A stretch of 8,679 nucleotides of DNA, from positions 24,094-32,772 of the forward strand of contig JAGWAK010000015.1 in assembly GCA_021296435.1 (NCBI GenBank), written 5' to 3'. This DNA comes from Acidimicrobiia bacterium. GTDB taxonomy: Bacteria > Actinomycetota > Acidimicrobiia > Acidimicrobiales > CATQHL01. How positions within the stretch are numbered: position 1 is the stretch's first letter; every line of letters starts with the position of its first letter. Under the pieces are notes generated by a model. It was given only the letters and a program-made list of their open reading frames with translations. It had not been told where the DNA came from and ran no database searches. A program made the position numbers and the translations under genes. Positions 1 through 6,355 of the stretch are shown here, in pieces.

Positions 1-161
1 CCCGGAAAACCGGGGCCGTCCAGATCCCAGCGCCCGCCGCCGCCCCCCTCGTCCAGTCAGACGCCCCCGCGCGCCCGCGCCCGCGCCCGCGCAAGAAAGG
101 CGCCCTTCGTCGTGCCCAGCAGGAGCGTGCCGCCCCCGTTCGTCTCGACGCCACTGTCCAC
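1..161 (-). pseudogene. 5' part of a sialidase/BNR-repeat propeller-like gene, interrupted by TGA, runs off the left edge
   Basis: Read leftwards from a GTG at 161 (upstream GAGGGA about 7 bases away), the frame gives a start region containing GGGTLLLGTTKGAFL. This resembles the first propeller strand of the exo-alpha-sialidase/BNR-repeat-like family, whose members often begin with a 'vGTrKGaF' motif. After an Ala-Arg run coded by a GCGCCC repeat (71-92) the frame hits TGA at 57-59, then resumes in the same frame as RWDLDGPGFPG, which fits the usual 'W...GP.f.G' that follows in this family. Family-like sequence therefore lies on both sides of the stop. This could be a decayed gene, or two compensating indels or sequencing errors in the repeat and the nearby C6 tract (43-48). 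The assignment rests on short motifs only, and the rest of the gene is outside the window. It is divergent from the DUF72 gene. Confidence 0.4.
71..92. repeat. short GCGCCC tandem repeat (3.7 copies)
   Basis: Three full copies of GCGCCC plus GCGC. On the minus strand it encodes alternating Ala and Arg in the interrupted propeller-like gene. It lies next to homopolymeric C runs, so it is a likely place for slippage or base-calling error. Confidence 0.8.
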
Positions 162-322
162 GATCCGTTCCCTCGTCCCTTGCCAGTCGTTTCGCAACCG
201 CAGTCGCCGGCGGCCAATGTATAACGTGGGCGTCGGCCGAGTGCGTCGGCCCGCTGGCGGGGCGCCCGGGCCCGCCGGCACGGTGCGTTGGCCCGCTGAC
301 GGCGGGACGGTATCATCCTCCG
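162..322. other. divergent intergenic region
   Basis: This region separates the minus-strand propeller-like gene from the DUF72 gene. TATAAC at 220-225 (TATACA on the minus strand at 223-218) is the only AT-rich patch and could serve as a -10 for the leftward gene, with no good -35. The right end holds the better plus-strand promoter described separately. Confidence 0.4.
288..316 (+). promoter_or_regulatory. sigma70-like promoter of the DUF72-rhomboid unit
   Basis: TTGGCC (288-293), a 17-base spacer and TATCAT (311-316). The predicted transcription start, about 7 bases after the -10, falls on the A of the ATG at 323. No Shine-Dalgarno sequence could fit in such a transcript, so it would be leaderless. 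The -10 and following bases (TATCATCC) resemble the TATCTTCC found upstream of leuB and thiC. Confidence 0.5.
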
Positions 323-1075
323 ATGCAGGTCTGGATCGGCACGAGCGGCTACAGCTATCCCGCGTGGAAGGGCAGCTTCTATCCGGAGGATCTCCCCAAC
401 AAGGAGATGTTGTCCTTCTATGGCCGCCGGCTCGGGGCCGTGGAGATCAACAACACCTTCTACCGCATGCCGCGCGAGAGCGTGCTCGAGAACTGGGCCG
501 AGGCCGTGCCCGACGGATTCCGCTTCGCGCTCAAGGCGTCGCGCCGCATCACGCACTTCAAGCGGTTGCAGAACGCGGAGGAGGAGACGGAGTATCTCGT
601 GCAGACGGCCGCGGTGATGGCGGACCGCGCGGGCGTCATCCTGTACCAGCTTCCGCCCAACTTCAGACGGGACGATGATCGGCTCGCGCGCTTCGTGGAC
701 CAGCTTCCGAACCCGGGAACGTCCGCCTTCGAGTTTCGGCATGCCTCGTGGTTCGACGAGGGCGTGTTCGACATCCTCCGGTCGCGGAACTCCGCCCTCT
801 GTCTCGCCGAAACGGATGACGGCGACGACGCCCCTCTCGTCGAGACGGCGGACTGGACCTACGTCCGGCTGCGCCGCAGCGCCTACTCGCCGGAGGAGCT
901 GGAAGGCTGGGCCGCGCGGCTGCGCGCCTCGGGCTGGGACCGGGTCTACGCCTTCTTCAAGCATGAAGATGCCGGCGTCGGCCCCGCGCTCGCCGGGCAG
1001 TTCACGGAGATGATGGCGGAGATGATGGCGGACGCGACGGAGACGACGGCCGTGACGGAGGACACGGACGCATGA
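323..1075 (+). CDS. DUF72 (YecE-like) TIM-barrel protein
   Basis: A 250-residue protein of the DUF72/YecE family, a TIM-barrel-like fold whose biochemical role is not established. Family landmarks are all visible: WIGTSGYSYPAWKGSFYP at residues 4-21, VEINNTFYRMP near 40-50, FALKASRRITHF near 68-79, LYQLPPNF near 107-114 and AFEFRHASWF near 135-144. Length matches the family (about 240-280). The C-terminal 25 residues are low-complexity and acidic (EMMAEMMADATETTAV), partly coded by a 12-base tandem repeat. The ATG at 323 is chosen because the homology begins two residues later. There is no good ribosome-binding site before it, which fits a leaderless transcript. Its stop overlaps the start of the rhomboid gene (ATGA), so the two are probably co-transcribed and translationally coupled. 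The family call is firm and the function unknown. Confidence 0.92.
   Translation: MQVWIGTSGYSYPAWKGSFYPEDLPNKEMLSFYGRRLGAVEINNTFYRMPRESVLENWAEAVPDGFRFALKASRRITHFKRLQNAEEETEYLVQTAAVMADRAGVILYQLPPNFRRDDDRLARFVDQLPNPGTSAFEFRHASWFDEGVFDILRSRNSALCLAETDDGDDAPLVETADWTYVRLRRSAYSPEELEGWAARLRASGWDRVYAFFKHEDAGVGPALAGQFTEMMAEMMADATETTAVTEDTDA
1006..1029 (+). repeat. two tandem copies of a 12-base unit in the DUF72 gene tail
   Basis: GGAGATGATGGC occurs twice back to back and encodes the EMMAEMMA stretch at the poorly conserved end of the DUF72 protein. Confidence 0.8.
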
Positions 1076-1860
1076 CCCGCGTCGTCGGCCAGCTCCTCCT
1101 GATCAACGTCCTCGCGTATGTGTTCACGCGCCAAAGTCCCGTCCTGATGTCGGAGCTGTGGCTCGTCCCCGCCCAGGTTCTGACGAAGCCCTGGACGCTC
1201 ATCACGTACCAGTTCCTGCACGGCGGCATGTCCCACATCTTCTTCAACATGCTCGCGCTCTTCTTTTTCGGGCCGAAGCTCGAGTCGCTGCTCGGATCGA
1301 AGAGTTTCCTGAAGCTGTACCTGCTGGCCGGGCTCGTCGGGGCTCTCGCCCACATCCTGTGGACCCTCCTCGCGATGTCGCAGGGAGGCCTCTACGTGCC
1401 GATGGTCGGCGCCTCGGCGGCGGTGTACGGCGTGCTCTTCGGCTACGCGCGCTACTGGCCGCGCGACCGGGTGATGATCTGGTTCGTCATCCCGGTGCAG
1501 GTCCGCTACCTCGTCATCGGGTTCACGGTGCTTTCCCTGTGGCTGGGCCTCGGCGGCGTCGGTGGCGGCGTGGCGCACTTCGCGCATCTGGGCGGGTTCC
1601 TCGGCGGCTGGCTCTTTCTGAGGTTGCGGGCCACGCGCTCCGCGGCGGCGCAGTTCCGCAAGCAGGCCGAGAGTCCCGGCGTCCGCATGAGGGAGCGGGA
1701 GTTGAACGTGAAATGGGCGCGCATCGAGCCGAGTGCCCTTCACCCCGTGAACCGGGCCGAGTACGAGCGCATCGCCGACAAGCTCAAGGCCGCGGGGTGG
1801 TCCGCCCTCACCGACCGCGAACGCACGTTCGTGGAGAGATTCGGCGGAGGCTTCGGCTAG
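1072..1860 (+). CDS. rhomboid-family intramembrane serine protease
   Basis: A 262-residue rhomboid protease that would cleave transmembrane substrates within the inner membrane. The catalytic Ser is S115 in the GASAAVYG motif (residues 113-120) and the partner His is H172 in AHFAHLGGFLGG. H50, H55 and N59 (HGGMSHIFFN) match His145, His150 and Asn154 of E. coli GlpG, which line the active site and oxyanion hole. Hydrophobic stretches support a six-helix core over residues 1-185. The cytosolic tail (about 186-262) is soluble and ends in a small motif (YERIADKL..GWSALTDRERTFVERF), a C-terminal module seen on rhomboids of several phyla. Start is the ATG overlapping the DUF72 stop by 4 bases. Substrate unknown. 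The only partner suggested by context is the DUF72 protein. Confidence 0.93.
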   Translation: MTRVVGQLLLINVLAYVFTRQSPVLMSELWLVPAQVLTKPWTLITYQFLHGGMSHIFFNMLALFFFGPKLESLLGSKSFLKLYLLAGLVGALAHILWTLLAMSQGGLYVPMVGASAAVYGVLFGYARYWPRDRVMIWFVIPVQVRYLVIGFTVLSLWLGLGGVGGGVAHFAHLGGFLGGWLFLRLRATRSAAAQFRKQAESPGVRMRERELNVKWARIEPSALHPVNRAEYERIADKLKAAGWSALTDRERTFVERFGGGFG

Positions 1861-2001
1861 CACGAGCTGCTGCGGCGCCCTGCGTCGGAAATTTGCGAAA
1901 CGAGTCAAATCGCCTATCTTCCGCCGCTTCCGCGCCGGCCAACCCTTCCCGGGACTCCGCCATGCATCACGTCCCGCCCCTCGATCCGACGGTCTAACCT
2001 C
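1861..2001. other. intergenic region and 5' leader of leuB
   Basis: Contains the leuB promoter and a predicted leader of about 75 bases. An 11-codon ORF (ATG 1962, TAA 1995-1997) reads MHHVPPLDPTV and ends 4 bases before the leuB ATG. It has one Leu and two Val and no terminator/antiterminator pair that I can see, so it is not a convincing attenuator peptide. No clear terminator follows the rhomboid gene. Confidence 0.4.
1893..1920 (+). promoter_or_regulatory. sigma70-like promoter upstream of leuB
   Basis: TTGCGA (1893-1898), a 16-base spacer and TATCTT (1915-1920). It stands in the only A/T-rich patch between the rhomboid gene and leuB. The 11-mer CCTATCTTCCG here is repeated exactly just before the TPP riboswitch, where a promoter is also expected. 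Confidence 0.5.
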
Positions 2002-3135
2002 ATGGATGGGCGCATCTTGTTCCTGCCCGGTGACGGCATCGGACCCGAGGTCCTGCTTGAGGCGCGGCGGGTGCTGGAGGCCATCGGCGAGATCCGCGGC
2101 CACAGGTTCGAAGTCATCGAAGCCCCCATCGGTGAGCGGGCGCTCGAGCGGTTCGGCGATCCGCTGCCGGACGAGACGCGAGCATTGGCGGTCGAGGTCG
2201 ACGCCGTGCTCGTCGGAGCCGTCGGCCTCGCCGTGCGCCCGGCGGACGGAACGCAGGTCGATGCCTCCAGAGGGCTGCTGGATCTGCGGCAGTTGCTGGG
2301 GAACCACGCGAATATCCGGCCCGTTTCCGTACCCGCGGCGCTCGTGGACCGGTCTCCCCTCCGCCCGGATCGCGTCCGCGGCGTGGACCTCGTCGTCGTG
2401 CGCGAACTGCTCGGCGGCATCTATTTCGGTCCCGGCGGGATCGAGGACGGTGTCGCTTTCGACATCGAGATGTACACGGAGGCGGAGATTCGGCGGATCT
2501 CCGTGGCGGCGTTCGAAATCGCGCGGGCGCGGCGGAAGAAGGTGACCTCGGTCGACAAGGCGAATGTCCTCGAGTCATCGATCCTTTGGCGCCGAGTCGC
2601 CGAAGAGGTGTCCCGCGACTATCCGGATGTCGAGTTCTCCAGCATGCTCGTGGACAATTGCGCGATGCAGTTGATCCACAACCCGCGCCAGTTCGACGTG
2701 CTGCTGACCAACAACATGTTCGGCGACATTCTGAGCGATGAAGCGGCGGTGCTCGTCGGGAGCCTGGGCATGCTGCCGTCGGCGAGCGTGGGCGGCGACA
2801 TCGGTCTCTATGAGCCGGTCCACGGAGCGGCGCCGGACATCGCGGGGCAGGGGATCGCGAACCCGCTCGGCGCGATCCTCTCCGTCGCGATGATGCTCGA
2901 ACTCACGTTCGCGCTCCAGGAGGAGGCGAACGCCGTGCGGTACGCCGTGAACCGCGTGCTCGAAGACGGACACGGCACGGCGGATCTCCAGGTCGACGGC
3001 GGACCGGCGCCGGTGTCGACGGCGCGAATGGGCGAGTTGATCGTCGAGGCCCTGGGCCGCGTGGGCCTGACGCGCGTGCGAGGCTCCGCGGGCTCGGTGG
3101 CCGCGGCAAACGGAACAGGGGGGAACCAATGCTGA
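2002..3135 (+). CDS. leuB: 3-isopropylmalate dehydrogenase
   Basis: A 377-residue beta-decarboxylating dehydrogenase, the leucine-pathway enzyme that oxidises and decarboxylates (2R,3S)-3-isopropylmalate with NAD. Mapped onto the Thermus enzyme, the substrate and metal residues are present: R96 and R106 (LLDLRQLLGNHANIRP), R134 and Y141 (VRELLGGIYFG), K186 (SVDKANVLESS), D218, D242 and D246 (MFGDILSDEA). The NAD loop is LYEPVHGAAPDIAGQGIANP (270-289). Odd points: the usual GGPKWD segment after GAVG is replaced by LAVRPADGTQVDA, and the specificity position equivalent to Thermus Glu87 is Ser (S89 in SRGLLDLR). The final 20 residues (after about 357) are a Gly/Ala-rich extension. ATG 2002 lacks an obvious ribosome-binding site but is where homology begins. 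The stop overlaps the next start by 7 bases (ATGCTGA), so the genes are coupled. Confidence 0.9.
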   Translation: MDGRILFLPGDGIGPEVLLEARRVLEAIGEIRGHRFEVIEAPIGERALERFGDPLPDETRALAVEVDAVLVGAVGLAVRPADGTQVDASRGLLDLRQLLGNHANIRPVSVPAALVDRSPLRPDRVRGVDLVVVRELLGGIYFGPGGIEDGVAFDIEMYTEAEIRRISVAAFEIARARRKKVTSVDKANVLESSILWRRVAEEVSRDYPDVEFSSMLVDNCAMQLIHNPRQFDVLLTNNMFGDILSDEAAVLVGSLGMLPSASVGGDIGLYEPVHGAAPDIAGQGIANPLGAILSVAMMLELTFALQEEANAVRYAVNRVLEDGHGTADLQVDGGPAPVSTARMGELIVEALGRVGLTRVRGSAGSVAAANGTGGNQC

Positions 3136-3797
3136 ACCGGATCAGCCGCGAGCTGACGCAGCATCCGGATCGGCCGGCCGCGCGGGCGATGCTGTTCGCG
3201 GCGGGCCTGACCGAGGAAGACCTGGACCGCCCGCAGAGCGGGATCGTCAGCTCCGGCTACGAGGGCAATGGCGAGCCGCGGCCGGACTTCGCGCTCAACC
3301 GGCCCGCGGCGGAAGGCGCCCGCCTGCTCATCGCGGGCCGGAACTTCGGCTGCGGCAGTTCTCGCGAGCATGCCGTGTGGGCGATCATGGACCACGGCTT
3401 CGACGCGGTCCTGGCGCCGAGCTTCGCGGATATCTTTCAGAAGAACGCGTTGCGAAACGGTTTGCTCCCGATCCGCGTTGACGGAGAAACGCACGCGGCC
3501 TGCCTGAATGAGGCAGCGGGCGGCGCGACCTTCACCGTCGATCTGGAGAAGAACATCGTCGCGACGGCGTCCCGCGCGATCCGGTTCCGGATCGACCCGT
3601 TCGCCCGCAACTGCCTGCTGGAGGGACTGGACGAACTCGCCTACATCCTTCGGCACGACGAAGCCATAGCGGCATTCGAAGCGTCGAACCCATCCGGATC
3701 GTCGATCGTGCCCCCCGTCTGCGGGGCGGCCGTCCGTCCCCTATCTTCCGGGCGGTCGCCGGGGGCATCCCGACTTGGCGGAGTCAAGCGGGATTGA
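3129..3797 (+). CDS. chimeric ORF: IlvD N-terminus joined in frame to the C-terminal three-quarters of LeuD
   Basis: Residues 1-47 read as the start of dihydroxy-acid dehydratase (IlvD): RxSRELTxxPDRPAARAML, G-LTEEDLDRPQSGI, then SSGYEGN, where IlvD would normally continue with PCN(M/I)HL. From residue 48 the protein is LeuD, the small subunit of 3-isopropylmalate isomerase: PDFALNRP, AGRNFGCGSSREHAVWA (69-85), APSFADIFQKNALRNGLLPI, and RFRIDPFARNCLLEGLDELAYIL. The LeuD N-terminus with its conserved DTDxIIP loop is missing, so isomerase activity is doubtful. A strong SD (GGGGGGAA, 3118-3125) serves the ATG, consistent with it being the start of an original ilvD. The last 30 or so residues (from about 190) match neither family: they translate a hairpin, a promoter and half a riboswitch. 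The stop is the TGA at 3795. No LeuC gene is nearby. Confidence 0.85.
   Translation: MLNRISRELTQHPDRPAARAMLFAAGLTEEDLDRPQSGIVSSGYEGNGEPRPDFALNRPAAEGARLLIAGRNFGCGSSREHAVWAIMDHGFDAVLAPSFADIFQKNALRNGLLPIRVDGETHAACLNEAAGGATFTVDLEKNIVATASRAIRFRIDPFARNCLLEGLDELAYILRHDEAIAAFEASNPSGSSIVPPVCGAAVRPLSSGRSPGASRLGGVKRD
3713..3726 (+). terminator. small GC hairpin after the conserved end of LeuD
   Basis: CCCCG/CGGGG with a TCTG loop, lying past the last conserved LeuD residues and before the thiC promoter. It may be what is left of the leu operon's 3' end. There is no U-tract and only 5 pairs, so a terminator role is weakly supported. Confidence 0.25.
3742..3747 (+). promoter_or_regulatory. -10 element of a thiC promoter inside the leuD reading frame
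   Basis: TATCTT, in the 11-mer CCTATCTTCCG (3740-3750) that also occurs upstream of leuB. A start about 7 bases downstream (near 3754) would begin the transcript just before the aptamer. The -35 is poor: CTGCGG (3719-3724) at 17-base spacing is the best candidate. Confidence 0.45.
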
Positions 3798-3846
3798 GAG
3801 CGTACCCCATGAACCTGATCCGGCTCATACCGGCGTAGGGAGCGCG
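3756..3846 (+). promoter_or_regulatory. TPP riboswitch (THI element) controlling thiC
   Basis: The conserved core is clear: TGAGA (3795-3799), ACCCC (3804-3808), then GAACCTGATCCGG and CTCATACCGGCGTAGGGA ending at 3841. P2 is GGGG (3761-3764) with CCCC (3805-3808). P3 is ATCCCG (3767-3772) with CGGGAT (3789-3794), extended by CTTG/CAAG in its loop. The pyrophosphate-sensing arm is CCGG/CCGG flanking CTCATA. P1 is short (CGC/GCG). The 5' GGGGTGC of the consensus is GGGGGC here. In this RNA class thiamine pyrophosphate binding represses the downstream thiamine gene, here thiC, 85 bases on. The first 42 bases lie inside the leuD frame, and the leuD stop is the TGA of TGAGA. Confidence 0.93.
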
Positions 3847-3930
3847 GCCCGCGCGAGGCAGCATCCCGCCCGGGGTCGACCGTCTTCCGTCCGGCGACGA
3901 CGCGGGTGTGCCGGAGAAACGACGCCGGTC
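3847..3930 (+). promoter_or_regulatory. expression platform between TPP aptamer and thiC
   Basis: GCATCCCG at 3861-3868 is an exact second copy of aptamer bases 3765-3772, so it can compete for the P3 partner CGGGAT (3789-3794). GCGCG/CGCGC (3842-3854) overlaps the 3' side of P1. CCGGCG (3891-3896) can pair with CGCCGG (3923-3928), three bases before the thiC ATG, and CCGGC can instead pair with GCCGG (3910-3914), masking part of GGAG (3913-3916). No hairpin with a U-tract is present, so control of translation seems more likely than termination. The pairings are by eye and unfolded. Confidence 0.4.
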
Positions 3931-5577
<1,647 letters not shown>

Positions 5578-5583
5578 GCCGCT

Positions 5584-5609
5584 CGGCGCGGAGGCTTGCC
5601 GCCGCGCCG
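5584..5609 (+). terminator. GC-rich stem-loop 6 bases after thiC
   Basis: CGGCGCGG and CCGCGCCG form 8 perfect pairs around a 10-base loop. It follows the thiC stop directly. It has no U-tract, so it may be a weak terminator or a 3'-end stabilising hairpin. Confidence 0.4.
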
Positions 5610-5726
5610 GAGTGGAACACGAGGTGGCCTGGGCGCATATGTTCTCGGCAGGGTCAAGTGCCGGGCCGGCGAGCGGCCACTGGTTCCGCGCAAGCCGGAT
5701 CCGGCCAGGGAGGAAGGGAGGCAGGG

Positions 5727-6329
5727 ATGTGCGACCGAAGGCATGTGATCGCAGTGGTCCTCGCCGGCGCGCTCGCGACCGGCTGCAGCGAGGGAACGAC
5801 GGAGCCGCCGACCACGGCGGAGCCGCTCTCCGCCGCCGAGTCCCTGGCGCTGTTCGAGGGGATGCGGGCGATTCAGAGTGACACGGCTCCCACCATCATC
5901 GGCGGCTCCGAGAGCAGCCTCGTGGTGGCGTGCCCGCTCGGAGGACAGGTTTCCCTCGCCCTCACGTTCGCGGACGAATCCGTGGCGGACACCCTGAGGT
6001 TGACGTGGGGCTCCACGGCCGCCCCCACGGGATGCCAGCTCTCGCACGGCGGGTCGCAGTTCACCGTGGATGGCACTCCGGGCGTCCGGGAACAGGGCGC
6101 CTTCGTCCTCGTCGGTTTCGGCGAGCATTTCGGCCTCGAGGGCTCGGTGACCGAAGCGGTGGACTGGAGGCTCGACGACCGGTCCGGATCGTGCGACATG
6201 GATCTGGTCCTGAGCGGGGAGCCGGATCTCTCCGCTACGGAACCGTCCGTGGTCGCGGTACTGTCCGGCACTCCGTGCGGCCACGAGGCCGAAATCGAGG
6301 TGCAGGGCATTCCCGGCCCGTCCGGCTGA
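5727..6329 (+). CDS. small predicted lipoprotein of unknown function
   Basis: A 200-residue protein with a type II signal: positively charged start (MCDRRH), hydrophobic core VIAVVLAGALAT and lipobox-like ATGC with C20 as the lipidated residue, followed by an acidic/Thr/Pro linker (SEGTTEPPTTAEP). The mature part (about residues 35-200) has alternating hydrophobic stretches typical of beta-rich domains and four more cysteines (69, 103, 156, 184), which could form two disulfides in the periplasm. I do not recognise the family. The ATG at 5727 is chosen over an earlier in-frame ATG at 5658 because it gives the signal peptide and follows a strong SD (GGAGG 5717-5721, 5-base gap). Convergent with the acyl-CoA dehydrogenase. 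No obvious promoter; an independent transcript is likely given the hairpin after thiC. Confidence 0.8.
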   Translation: MCDRRHVIAVVLAGALATGCSEGTTEPPTTAEPLSAAESLALFEGMRAIQSDTAPTIIGGSESSLVVACPLGGQVSLALTFADESVADTLRLTWGSTAAPTGCQLSHGGSQFTVDGTPGVREQGAFVLVGFGEHFGLEGSVTEAVDWRLDDRSGSCDMDLVLSGEPDLSATEPSVVAVLSGTPCGHEAEIEVQGIPGPSG

Positions 6330-6341
6330 GCCACGCCGGAC
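6320..6341. terminator. inverted repeat between convergent genes, possible bidirectional terminator
   Basis: GTCCGGC and GCCGGAC, 7 perfect pairs with an 8-base loop that contains the lipoprotein stop codon. Its position between two converging genes suits a shared terminator. No U-tract on either side. Confidence 0.35.
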
Positions 6342-6355
6342 CCGGCTGGGCGCTC

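Noticed and set aside
112..678. 188-codon plus-strand frame across the left intergenic region and the DUF72 gene
   Set aside because: Runs out of phase through the DUF72 gene and has no recognisable motif.
946..2307. 453-codon minus-strand open frame across the DUF72, rhomboid and leuB genes
   Set aside because: It spans several convincing plus-strand genes, is Arg/Glu/His/Pro-rich with no recognisable motif, and is the usual antisense shadow in high-GC DNA.
3775..3930. N-terminal extension of ThiC from a TTG at 3775 (600-residue form)
   Set aside because: The extension translates the TPP aptamer and expression platform. ThiC homology fits the ATG at 3931.
5636..5643. CATATG/TATGTT as a promoter for the lipoprotein gene
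   Set aside because: No acceptable -35 at 16-18 bases upstream and no match to the TATC[TA]TCC pattern seen elsewhere in the window.
5658..5726. Longer start for the lipoprotein at ATG 5658
   Set aside because: The extra 23 residues are Gly/Arg-rich and would bury the signal peptide. The strong SD is placed for 5727.
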